Source of the DNA: JAABSP01 sp011390135
Lineage (GTDB): Bacteria; Desulfobacterota; Desulfobacteria; Desulfobacterales; JAABSP01
Length of the DNA: 15,396 nt
Direction: 5' to 3'
Assembly (NCBI GenBank): GCA_011390135.1
Contig: JAABSZ010000087.1
Location: 1 to 15,396 of the forward strand
The notes under the pieces are model-generated. The model made no database searches. It was not told where the DNA came from and saw only the letters and a program-made list of their open reading frames with translations. Position 1 is the first letter of the stretch, and every line of letters begins with the position of its first letter. Positions 1-7,202 of this stretch are shown here, one piece after another. Made by a program: the position numbers and the translations under genes.

Positions 1-1093
1 TGGTATTATAGACTGACAACGCATAAGCAACCTCTACCTGGCCTCCACGGGAATCTTCGAAGACAAGGGAGATATTATATGGACTTGGCTCGACATCGCT
101 ATTGACAGGAGTGCCACTCAATTGAAATTCATACACCGATGGATCTGTTGCCGAAACAACTGGGACCTCACCTGTCCAAGCCGGAGTACCATCTTCATTC
201 TTCAGCCAGTCAGGAAGATTGTATGAACTGACGTTCACTTCTTCTCTTGTATCTGGTTGACCATCACCAGTGGTATCAATCATATCGATTTCCTGAACTT
301 CGAAAGTAAAGGAATATTCGCTGTCTTCGTTTACGGATGCAAGAGGAGTGTCTCCTACATAAATGGGTTCATCATTTTTATCTGTCACTGTCAATGTGGG
401 GCTGAAACTGATTGTTGCTTTTCCATCACTAATGGTAAAATCTAACTCCGCCTGCCCTACATCATCATTCTCAGGATAGCCTTCCAAGCTCAATTCCCAT
501 GTTGTATCGGATGTCTTCAGCCATGAGTGGCCAAGCCAAAATGGCTTGGTAGTTGGTGTGAGTTTTAGTTCATAAGCCGGATTGTGTTTCCCATCGACAT
601 CTTTTACAAGAAGGGAATATGTGTAAGGTGTTCCTTGTTTGGCCTCTCCAGGATCAGAAGTTGTTATCCGTTCGGGAGGGTCATTTTCATTAACGACTTC
701 AATTTGAAAAGGGCCGATTTTATCGAATTTTTCTTTATCATCGGTTGCGAAGATTTCGATTTCTGTATAGACTCCCACGTCATCATTAGTCGGTGTACCT
801 GTCAAGATACCTGTAACCGGATCTATTGATAACCACTTTGTCGGGTCTGTAGTCGGATAATAAGTCATGTGCCATTTTATACCACCGGCACCACTGCTCA
901 CTAAAACCGGTTCGAAAAAATACTCTGTGGTGTTTGAGGTAGTACTCTGCAGGATCTCCGTATCCGGCTGAGGCGTATCAGCGATTACTGGTCCTGTTTG
1001 GTCCTGCCCAAAAGCCTGTACTGGAATCAAAACCATCATTACCAAGAACAACAGCGTAAATCCGGTGAAATACCGAAATGCCTTTACCATCAT
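1..1093 (-). CDS. Secreted cadherin/Ig-like repeat protein (5' part, truncated by window edge)
   Basis: An open frame of 364 codons runs from an ATG at 1093 to the left edge with no stop, so the C-terminus lies outside the window. AAAGGAGG (1099-1106) sits 5 nt upstream; a second ATG follows directly. Residues 1-30 form a Sec signal peptide: K4 and R7, a hydrophobic core at about 11-26, then VQAFGQ. The mature part shows about three repeats of ~105 residues (34-139, 140-242, 243-364). Repeat 1 contains WLSIDPVTGILTGTPT and GVYTEIEIFATD, the pattern of putative-Ig (He_PIG) and dystroglycan-type cadherin-like domains. Repeat boundaries read NENDPP and DKNDEP. DTTGDGQPD (273-281) resembles a calcium-binding Asp loop. 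Such proteins are usually surface or exported adhesion proteins, but the missing C-terminus (anchor, enzyme or sorting domain) would decide the function. The gene is markedly more A+T-rich than its neighbours, which suggests a different origin or relaxed constraint. Confidence 0.75.
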   Translation of the reverse strand, partial: MMVKAFRYFTGFTLLFLVMMVLIPVQAFGQDQTGPVIADTPQPDTEILQSTTSNTTEYFFEPVLVSSGAGGIKWHMTYYPTTDPTKWLSIDPVTGILTGTPTNDDVGVYTEIEIFATDDKEKFDKIGPFQIEVVNENDPPERITTSDPGEAKQGTPYTYSLLVKDVDGKHNPAYELKLTPTTKPFWLGHSWLKTSDTTWELSLEGYPENDDVGQAELDFTISDGKATISFSPTLTVTDKNDEPIYVGDTPLASVNEDSEYSFTFEVQEIDMIDTTGDGQPDTREEVNVSSYNLPDWLKNEDGTPAWTGEVPVVSATDPSVYEFQLSGTPVNSDVEPSPYNISLVFEDSRGGQVEVAYALSVYNT

Positions 1094-1098
1094 TGAAA

Positions 1099-1106
1099 CC
1101 TCCTTT
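1099..1106 (-). promoter_or_regulatory. Shine-Dalgarno of the cadherin-like gene
   Basis: AAAGGAGG on the minus strand lies 5 nt before the first of two consecutive ATG codons (1093 and 1090) and 8 nt before the second. It fixes the start of the truncated secreted protein, although either ATG could be used. No convincing -10/-35 pair was seen further upstream. Confidence 0.75.
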
Positions 1107-1181
1107 ATCATCCTTGTTTCAGATCAAATTTCCCGATGTTGCTACGTTTGAATAAATCTGATGAATCCCCGTTATAATCGA

Positions 1182-1370
1182 AAAAATCCTATTTGGACTA
1201 TAGATAATAAGGGGCTTCCCTGTCAAGCAAAAATCCCTTTTTGGATCATAGAGACTGAAAAGAGGCTTCCGCAGGCAGGAACGCCAAAGCTAAATGTACA
1301 TTTGCAAAAACTATGCCTGTTATCCTTGTCGGCGATGATCGAAAAAAGGCGCTCTCCATGTCAGGCAACG
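1182..1370. repeat. Degenerate ~50-bp direct repeats in the intergenic region
   Basis: Copy 1 starts with AAAAAT at 1182 and copy 2 with AAAAAT at 1229. TTGGA recurs at 1193 and 1241, ATAGA at 1200 and 1249, and GGCTTCC at 1213 and 1264, so the period is about 47-51 bp with small indels. A third, weaker copy at about 1331-1370 carries GAAAAAAGGCGCTCTCC followed by TGTCAGGCAA, matching TGTCAAGCAA at 1221 in copy 1. The copies are too divergent and too few for a CRISPR array. They may be decayed tandem duplications or an intergenic repeat family. The rest of the 1094-1530 gap holds no gene that I can support. Confidence 0.5.
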
Positions 1371-1433
1371 GATAGCCTTATCCTGTATCAAAAATGGATA
1401 TCCTCGCTATTCTGACGGCTTCGGAAAAATTCT

Positions 1434-1461
1434 TTCATCGGGAATAAAAAAAATTTATAGT
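1434..1461 (+). promoter_or_regulatory. Possible pyrF promoter
   Basis: TATAGT (1456-1461) is a reasonable -10 hexamer, preceded at 16 nt by TTCATC (1434-1439), a weak -35 hexamer. The spacer is A-rich, including eight consecutive A. It lies about 70 nt upstream of the pyrF start. The call rests on hexamer similarity and position only. Confidence 0.3.
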
Positions 1462-1498
1462 AGGGACATCCGGAGAACATCCGGAAACGATTAGAATC

Positions 1499-1522
1499 CC
1501 AAAGAGCCAAAGAGCCAAAGAA
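1499..1522 (+). repeat. Octamer tandem repeat at the pyrF ribosome-binding site
   Basis: Three direct copies of the 8-bp unit CCAAAGAG occur at 1499-1506, 1507-1514 and 1515-1522; the third reads CCAAAGAA. The last copy runs into the pyrF Shine-Dalgarno AAAGGAA (1521-1527). Copy-number change by slippage would alter leader length without changing the distance from Shine-Dalgarno to ATG. Confidence 0.8.
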
Positions 1523-1530
1523 AGGAACCG

Positions 1531-2271
1531 ATGAAACAGAGCCATCACAAGATCATCTTCCCCCTGGATGTCCCCTCCCAGGAGGACGCGGAAAAATGGA
1601 TCGACCGCCTTTCGGATCATGTCGGCATGTTCAAGGTGGGCCTGGAGCTTTTCATCCAGGCCGGGCCTGCCATCATCCGCAGTATCAATCAAAAAGGGAA
1701 AGCCCGTGTCTTTCTCGACCTCAAACTCCATGACATCCCCGAGACCGTCCGCCGGGCCATGGGGCGGGTTGCCGATCTCGATGTCGCCCTTGCCACGGTT
1801 CACTGCGGAGAGAACCAGGAGATGCTGCGGGCCGCAGTCAGAGGCGCGGATGGGAAAGTCGGGGTTCTCGGCGTTACGGTTCTCACCAGCGTCTCGGCCG
1901 CAGACATCGCGATGGCCGGATTCCGGGATGATTATGCAAAGGATCTCTCGGCACTGGTGATGAAACGGGCGAGTATGGCAAAGGACGCGGGCTGTGCCGG
2001 TGTGGTCTGCTCCGGATTGGAGGCTGCCCAGATCAAAATGGCCTATGGCGCAGATTTTCTGGCGGTGACGCCGGGCATCCGGCCCTTTCGAAAAGGGGAG
2101 GGGGATGATCAGAAACGGGTGGTGACGCCGGCCCGGGCCATTGAAAACGGCGCGGACTATCTGGTGATCGGCCGTCCCATCCGGGATGCCGATGATCCGG
2201 TCGCGGCCGCAGAGGCCATTGCCGAGGAGATCGAAGCGGCTATGAAAAAGATCGAGGATCAGGCCGTGTAG
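1531..2271 (+). CDS. pyrF: Orotidine 5'-phosphate decarboxylase
   Basis: It decarboxylates OMP to UMP, the last step of de novo pyrimidine synthesis, in the cytoplasm. The 246 residues match the usual bacterial length of about 230-250. The catalytic signature D-x-K-x-x-D is visible as FLDLKLHDIPETV, with D63, K65 and D68. FKVGLEL (K35) is the first-half substrate-contact strand. VTPGIRP (179-185) and IGRPI (R215) form the phosphate-gripping end of the TIM barrel. The start is supported by AAAGGAA (1521-1527) just upstream. It stands alone on the plus strand, and its last 13 nt overlap the 3' end of the converging tRNA nucleotidyltransferase gene. Family assignment is secure. Confidence 0.97.
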   Translation: MKQSHHKIIFPLDVPSQEDAEKWIDRLSDHVGMFKVGLELFIQAGPAIIRSINQKGKARVFLDLKLHDIPETVRRAMGRVADLDVALATVHCGENQEMLRAAVRGADGKVGVLGVTVLTSVSAADIAMAGFRDDYAKDLSALVMKRASMAKDAGCAGVVCSGLEAAQIKMAYGADFLAVTPGIRPFRKGEGDDQKRVVTPARAIENGADYLVIGRPIRDADDPVAAAEAIAEEIEAAMKKIEDQAV

Positions 2272-4919
2272 TTGCGGGCAAAGTTGATCTCGTCGTTCCG
2301 GGTCTTCACGCGACCGTTGAGCCTGGCTTCGAGTACCGCATCCAGGATCTCCCGGTATAATGGCCCGGGAGGAAGACCCATCGCCTTGAGATCCTTGCCC
2401 CGGATCGAGGTCTCGACAAAGCGGAGGCGGGTCAGATAGTGGGCAATGGCCTTTTTGGTCCGCTGCTGGCCCGCCGCGGCCATCATATAAAGGGTGATCT
2501 CGATCCGGAAAGGGGCAAGTGCCCGGTAAAGGGCGCTGTTCTCCATGGGCAGGCCCCGCTTCAGCCGGTAGAGACAGCGCATGGCCTCGAATCGCTCCTC
2601 GGTGAAGATGCTCCGGTAACGGGGGGCCAATTCCAGCTTCTCGCAGATCTCTTCGGTGCTGTTGGGGTCGCATCCGTGGAAGAGGGCCGCCAGATAAACT
2701 ACCCAGCGCAAGAAAGGCTCCTCGGTAAACTGCAGGTCGTGCCAGTCGATCACCTTTTTTGTCCCGGAGAGGCGGGCGTCAAAATGCTTGTCCCGCTTCA
2801 GGCTCGGGTGGAGAATGGCCAGCAGCCCATAGTCGTCTAGCCGGCCGATGGCCGGGACCGGGTTCTCCTCTTCCAAGATCAGCCGCAGTTCGGCAAAGAT
2901 CCGCCGGCCGCTGAGGTGGCGGAAGAAGTCCATCTCGGCAACATTCTTGATCAGATTCGAGGTGAGCTTTCCGATGGTGAAGTCGAAGCGCTGCTCGAAC
3001 CGGATGGCCCGGTAGACCCGGGTCGGATCCTCCACAAAGCTCAAATTGTGGAGGATCCGGACAACCTTCTCCTTGATGTCCTTCTGGGCCGAAAAAAAGT
3101 CGATGAGGGTTCCGAACCGCTTTTCGTTGAGCTGGATCGCCAGGGTGTTGATGGTAAAATCCCGCCGGAAGAGGTCGAGCTTGATGGAACTCATCTCGAC
3201 CGTGGGCAGGTCGGCCGGAAACCGGTAGTGCTCCAGCCGGGCCGAGGCCACGTCGATCTTGAATCCGTCCGGAAAGATCACCACGGCCGTGCCGAATTTT
3301 TCATGGGAGTGGATTCTGGCCCCCTGCATCTTTGCAAAGGTGCGCGCGAACTCGATGCCGTCCCCCTCCACCACGATGTCGATGTCCTCGTTCTTTCGGA
3401 AGAGAAAGAGATCCCGGACAAATCCGCCCACCACAAATACGCCGCAGCCGAGATCATCCCCTACATCCCCGATGGTCTTCATCAGCTCCATCAGCCGGTC
3501 CGGCAGACGCTCCCGCATGAAGCGGAGGATATTCCGGGTTCTGGCATTCACCTCCTCTTTGTACGGGTTGGGCAGATCCCCGCCCTTGTACCGGGATTCC
3601 TGCACCAGAATATTCAACAGATCGGTGCGGGTGATCACGCCGATGATCCGATCCGCCTCCATCACCGGCAGCACCCGCTGCTTGTTGTCGATGATCTTCT
3701 CCTGGATCTCTCCAATCTCGGCATCGGGCCCCACTGTGCCCAGCTCCGTCATCATGTACTCCCTGACCTTGGGATTGAGATTCAGGTAAAGAGTCTTTGC
3801 GATGATCTGCCGGGTGATATAGCCCAGCAGCCGCTCTTTTCCGGACAGATCTTTTTCGACCACCAGAAGGGCGTTGACATTGTATTTAGTCAACAGGTTT
3901 CGGGCCTCTTCGCAGGAGAGATCCGGGTCAGCCGAAATGGCCGGGGAGGACATCAGATCGTTGGCTCTTTTGCTGGAGCGGAGGGTCTGGTGCAGGACAT
4001 CCAGGAGCTGCTGTTCCACCTGGGCCAGGGTCCGCTCCTTGATGGTCGCGGACGCGGCATAGGGATGGCCCCCGCCCCCCAGCGCCCGAATGATCGCGCC
4101 GGCATCCACGTCCGAGGTCCGGCTCCGGGCCACTACATAGACTTTGTTGCCCATCCGGGCCACCGCGAAGATGGAGTTGAGATTCTCCATCTTGACCATC
4201 TTATGTACCAGAAAGGCAAAGTCGGGGATGTACCGCTCCGAGGTGACGCTGGTGACCATCACCTCTACACCTTTAATATGGTACCGGGTCGCGGCCTGAA
4301 ACATGTCGTTCAAGATGGAGACCTGCTCCTGGCTGATCTCCCTCGATATCAGGTTGGAGACCATGCTCAGGTTTGCGCCCTGGGAGACCAGAAAGGCCGC
4401 GGCCATGAAATCGGTCTCTGTGGTGGAGGTGAAGGTGAAGGAGCCGGTATCTTCGTAGATCCCGAGGCACAGGATGGTGGCCTCGTCCGGAGTGATGACG
4501 ATCGCCTTCTCCCGGATGATTCGGGTAAGAATGCTTACCGTGGCCCCCACCAACTCCTGCACCTCGTATTGGCCCCGGATATCCTCGGGAAGGGAGGGGT
4601 GGTGGTCGTAGATGTGGATCTCCAGATCGGGCCGTTCCACGATCTCGGCAAAGCGGCCGATCCGGCCCGGCTGTCTCGTGTCGACCAGCACCAGCCGCTG
4701 GATGGCCGAAAAATCGATCTCCTTGATGTCGGCCATGTTGAAGAGATAGACCATGGACTGGACAAAGAAGTTGCGGAGGTTCTTTTCATGGGAGCCGGGA
4801 AAGACCACCAGCGCATCAGGGTAGAGCTTCTGGGCCGCGAGCATGGAGGCCATCGCGTCGAAGTCCGCATTGGTGTGGGTGGTGATGACGGTCAGGCCCT
4901 TTTTCTTCGGCGGGGTCAT
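2259..4919 (-). CDS. DHH-CBS-CBS-poly(A) polymerase type tRNA nucleotidyltransferase
   Basis: An 886-residue multidomain enzyme, about twice the length of a classical CCA-adding enzyme. The N-terminal DHH phosphoesterase half has THTNADFDA (14-22), DHHPSL with D105-H106-H107, and the DHHA1 signature GGGGHPYAAS (281-290). Two CBS domains follow at about 321-376 and 385-440. The class II nucleotidyltransferase head has VVGGFVRD (496-503) with the metal-binding pair D512 and D514, RRDFTIN (585-591), and EDPTRVYRAIRF (630-641); a helical RNA-binding tail follows. Relatives in Geobacter and Aquifex lineages, which split CCA synthesis between two enzymes, add CC, A or poly(A) to RNA 3' ends. Which activity applies here cannot be told from motifs, so no symbol is given. 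The DHH half could be a separate nuclease or cyclic-nucleotide phosphodiesterase. The ATG overlaps the TGA of the DegV gene as ATGA, implying translational coupling. Confidence 0.93.
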   Translation of the reverse strand: MTPPKKKGLTVITTHTNADFDAMASMLAAQKLYPDALVVFPGSHEKNLRNFFVQSMVYLFNMADIKEIDFSAIQRLVLVDTRQPGRIGRFAEIVERPDLEIHIYDHHPSLPEDIRGQYEVQELVGATVSILTRIIREKAIVITPDEATILCLGIYEDTGSFTFTSTTETDFMAAAFLVSQGANLSMVSNLISREISQEQVSILNDMFQAATRYHIKGVEVMVTSVTSERYIPDFAFLVHKMVKMENLNSIFAVARMGNKVYVVARSRTSDVDAGAIIRALGGGGHPYAASATIKERTLAQVEQQLLDVLHQTLRSSKRANDLMSSPAISADPDLSCEEARNLLTKYNVNALLVVEKDLSGKERLLGYITRQIIAKTLYLNLNPKVREYMMTELGTVGPDAEIGEIQEKIIDNKQRVLPVMEADRIIGVITRTDLLNILVQESRYKGGDLPNPYKEEVNARTRNILRFMRERLPDRLMELMKTIGDVGDDLGCGVFVVGGFVRDLFLFRKNEDIDIVVEGDGIEFARTFAKMQGARIHSHEKFGTAVVIFPDGFKIDVASARLEHYRFPADLPTVEMSSIKLDLFRRDFTINTLAIQLNEKRFGTLIDFFSAQKDIKEKVVRILHNLSFVEDPTRVYRAIRFEQRFDFTIGKLTSNLIKNVAEMDFFRHLSGRRIFAELRLILEEENPVPAIGRLDDYGLLAILHPSLKRDKHFDARLSGTKKVIDWHDLQFTEEPFLRWVVYLAALFHGCDPNSTEEICEKLELAPRYRSIFTEERFEAMRCLYRLKRGLPMENSALYRALAPFRIEITLYMMAAAGQQRTKKAIAHYLTRLRFVETSIRGKDLKAMGLPPGPLYREILDAVLEARLNGRVKTRNDEINFARNYTA

Positions 4920-5806
4920 TCGAGGGGTCGCTCTTCCCCGTAGACCGCGAATGCATAGGCTTCGGGGCCGCTCAGATTGGCCACCGTTGGCCAGATGCGG
5001 TTTCGGATCACCCGGTAATTTTCGATGCCCAGCTTTTCAAAACCCTCCATAAATCGGGTATAGACCGCCTCCACCTGCCGCTTGTTCTTATCCAGGCCGT
5101 GGATCAGATAGATTTTGACGTTGTAGGGCCGCTTTTCCAGAAACCGGAGCGCGTTTTCAGAGATCTTTTGGATCATCTTCTCCTTGCCCCGCTCTTTGGA
5201 CAGAGGCGTGAGATATCCCTCCTCATCGATGCTGAGGATGGGGCGAAGGCCCAGCAGGTTTCCCACAAGGGCTTGGGCCCGGCCGATTCGCTTGTTCTTT
5301 ACCAGATATTTGAGCGACGAGAGGGAGACCTGCATCAAAGTCGAACTCCGGATCTCCGGCATGAGGGAGACCACGGTCTCATACGGCTTTCCGGCATGGA
5401 GAAGCTCGATGACTTTTTCGGCCACCAGATAGGCTCCGGCCGAGATGTTCTCCGTGTCGAGAATCCGGACATCCAGGCCGCTGACCATGCCCCGGGCGTT
5501 GTTGCAGGTGGTGATCAGGTTGGACATCTTCGAAGAGACATGGACCCCGATGATCTCGTTATAGCCCCTGCGCTTGATCTCCTCGTAGATCTTCCGGATT
5601 TCCCAGACCAGCGGCGGATTGGTGTTGAAGTCTTTGACCTTGTCGATTATCGAGTAGTAGGTCTCCTTGTCCATGTCTGCGCCGTCGATGTAGGTCTTGT
5701 CGTCCAGAAAGAGCTTCATCCCCATCAGTTCGATGTCATACTTGCCGATGATCTCCTCTGTGGGTTCAGATCCGGTGTCCATCATGATCAGCCGTTTGCG
5801 TGCCAT
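4916..5806 (-). CDS. DegV-family protein, atypical
   Basis: The 296 residues have the DegV/FakB fold pattern: MMDTGSEPTEEII (8-20) in place of the usual DST/DSTAD loop, LFLDDKTYIDGADMD, then GVHVSSKMSN and DTENISAGAYLVAE in the first lobe. LKYLVKNKRIGRAQ and LLGLRPILSIDEEGYL complete the second lobe. Known FakB members bind a fatty acid and present it to a fatty-acid kinase. Here the usual TSQPS segment reads TNPPL (62-66), and the usual SSxLSGTYQSA segment reads SSKMSNLITTCNNA (91-104), so the ligand pocket is altered and the bound molecule is uncertain. No FakA-like kinase is in view. The start has GGAGAAAG a few bases upstream. The stop overlaps the next gene by 4 nt and the upstream DUF29-like gene ends 38 nt away, so it is the fourth gene of a five-gene unit. 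Confidence 0.85.
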   Translation of the reverse strand: MARKRLIMMDTGSEPTEEIIGKYDIELMGMKLFLDDKTYIDGADMDKETYYSIIDKVKDFNTNPPLVWEIRKIYEEIKRRGYNEIIGVHVSSKMSNLITTCNNARGMVSGLDVRILDTENISAGAYLVAEKVIELLHAGKPYETVVSLMPEIRSSTLMQVSLSSLKYLVKNKRIGRAQALVGNLLGLRPILSIDEEGYLTPLSKERGKEKMIQKISENALRFLEKRPYNVKIYLIHGLDKNKRQVEAVYTRFMEGFEKLGIENYRVIRNRIWPTVANLSGPEAYAFAVYGEERPLE

Positions 5807-5844
5807 ATTTCAGCTTTCTCCGATTCTGCTGGGATTTGTCATCT

Positions 5845-6291
5845 TCAACCGGGAGGGTTCTCCTGCTGCGCTTCCGCAATCAGCTTCAGGGCCTGGGTTC
5901 TGACCCCTTCCGCATCGATCTTCTGCGCCAGCTCCTCTTCCTCGATCGCGCCGCCAAAGGCTTCCATAGCGGCAAATTTCAACGCCAGGGGAAAGCTCTC
6001 CGCCACGGCATCGGCCAACTCCTCCATTTTCAGATAATACCCGCCCGACTTCCGGCGCTTGTTCGTCTTGTTGATCTGATGCACCGCATTGTAGATGGAG
6101 ATGTCCCATGAGCGGGTGGTTCGTTTTTCCGCATGCTTCTTGATGAGATGGAGGAGAAGGATCTCCAGATGGCTTTCTATCCGGTTGATCTTGTCGTCCC
6201 GGCTCATCTCCTCAAGCTCGTCAACGATTGCCATTGCCGCGGCATAGCGCCCCTCTGCGATATGGTTTCTCAGTTCGGTCAGCTCTTCCAT
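5845..6291 (-). CDS. DUF29-like protein
   Basis: A small, charged, helical, probably cytoplasmic protein of 148 residues. The segment IESHLEILLLHLIKKHAEKRTTRSWDIS is described by its positions: HLEILLLHLIKK at 41-52 and RSW at 60-62. This resembles the DUF29 core, where a helix ending in HLLK is followed by a turn and an RSW-type motif. DUF29 has no settled biochemical role. AAAGGA lies about 7 nt before the ATG. The E1-like gene ends 36 nt upstream and the DegV-like gene begins 38 nt downstream, all on one strand, so co-transcription is likely. The N-terminal part is shorter than typical DUF29 proteins of which I am aware, so the assignment is moderate. Confidence 0.6.
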   Translation of the reverse strand: MEELTELRNHIAEGRYAAAMAIVDELEEMSRDDKINRIESHLEILLLHLIKKHAEKRTTRSWDISIYNAVHQINKTNKRRKSGGYYLKMEELADAVAESFPLALKFAAMEAFGGAIEEEELAQKIDAEGVRTQALKLIAEAQQENPPG

Positions 6292-6327
6292 AAGAAAATC
6301 CTTTAATCGATCGCTTTCCGGATCTAT

Positions 6328-7200
6328 CTACCCCAAATCGAGTATCTGCAGGGTGTTGTCCATCAGGTCTGCTGCAAGCATCCGGTTTTGCAGAACGGTT
6401 CCCCGGCCTGTCAAAATCTTCATGGCTTCCGATGCCTCCAATGTTCCCATCATGGCCACAATGGGAGAGAGGCAGCCAAGGGCTTTTTCCGCACCTTTTG
6501 ATGGCGCGGTTTCCGGAGGGCCGTAGATCCGTTCCAATCCCTCATCCTCGGGACAGATGACGGTCATATGGCCGCAGGCCCCGGCCACCGCGGCGGTGAC
6601 CATGGGAATTTGCAGATCTTTTGCGATTCTTTCGAGCACAAAGCGGCTCTCCAGGTTGTCGAGGCAGTCCATGATGAGATCCGCGTCTTCCATCAGCTTT
6701 CGATCCTCTCCGGGGGAGCGGACAAAGTGCTGGTGTGCGGAAACGGCTACAGATCGGTTGATCCGGTTGACCCGCTCGGCCGCGGCATCGGCCTTGGGCA
6801 TGCTCAACCGATCCTCTTGGCTAAGGAACTGGCGGTTCAGATTGGTCTCGTCGAAGAGATCACCGTCGATGAGGATCAGAGAGCCGATCCCGGCCCGGGC
6901 AAGATTCTCGATCACCGATCCTCCCAATCCACCCAGGCCGACCACGCAGACTTTGGCACGGAGCAGCGCGATCTGATCCGCAAAGGAGAGGGCGCGGAAG
7001 TTTCGTACATACCGCCACGGAATGATCCCGGCTTCCAAGGCTTGGATCTCGATTCTGTAACCGGGCAGACTGTATTGACCGGCCAGATCGGTCACATCCG
7101 CAACAGAGATCTTCCGGCACGGGGTTCCGTCCTGAAACACGGCATCAACGGCCCTTTTTTCGATCGCACTGCGGATCTCGGAACCATTGTCAACAGGCAT
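6328..7200 (-). CDS. E1-like activating enzyme, HesA/MoeB/ThiF family
   Basis: It should adenylate the C-terminal glycine of a ubiquitin-like sulfur carrier, most likely the MoaD-like product encoded 2 nt upstream. The 290 residues comprise an N-terminal extension of about 60, then IPWRYVRNFRALS (60-72), which supplies the family's conserved N-terminal arginine region. The Rossmann nucleotide loop is GLGGLGG (88-94), the acidic strand end is DGD (112-114), NLNRQ spans 120-124, the lysine is K136, and the DCLDN strand holds D181. LGCLSPIVAMMGTLEASEAMKIL (241-263) is the usual crossover segment. The paired CxxC zinc knuckles of canonical MoeB and ThiF are missing: only isolated C216 and C243 lie in the C-terminal half. 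That points to a HesA-type paralogue rather than MoeB itself. Candidate pathways are tungsto/molybdopterin synthesis, thiamine, or another thiolation. Confidence 0.9.
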   Translation of the reverse strand: MPVDNGSEIRSAIEKRAVDAVFQDGTPCRKISVADVTDLAGQYSLPGYRIEIQALEAGIIPWRYVRNFRALSFADQIALLRAKVCVVGLGGLGGSVIENLARAGIGSLILIDGDLFDETNLNRQFLSQEDRLSMPKADAAAERVNRINRSVAVSAHQHFVRSPGEDRKLMEDADLIMDCLDNLESRFVLERIAKDLQIPMVTAAVAGACGHMTVICPEDEGLERIYGPPETAPSKGAEKALGCLSPIVAMMGTLEASEAMKILTGRGTVLQNRMLAADLMDNTLQILDLG

Positions 7201-7202
7201 GA

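Noticed and set aside
1182..1370. Possible CRISPR array
   Set aside because: The repeats are imperfect, only two to three copies, without conserved unit length or unique equal-sized spacers, and no cas gene is present.
1161..1415. 84-codon open frame in the intergenic gap, with repeated peptide-like segments
   Set aside because: No ribosome-binding site and no family similarity; the peptide repetition only mirrors the DNA repeats, whose 48- and 51-bp spacing happens to be a multiple of three.
1435..2673. Open frame of 412 codons on the minus strand opposite pyrF
   Set aside because: It runs through two genuine genes (pyrF and the 3' end of the tRNA nucleotidyltransferase) and its product has no family character.
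2916..4943. Open frame of 675 codons on the plus strand opposite the tRNA nucleotidyltransferase
   Set aside because: It is antisense to a protein with intact family motifs, has no ribosome-binding site or recognisable domain, and long antisense frames are expected in G+C-rich coding DNA.
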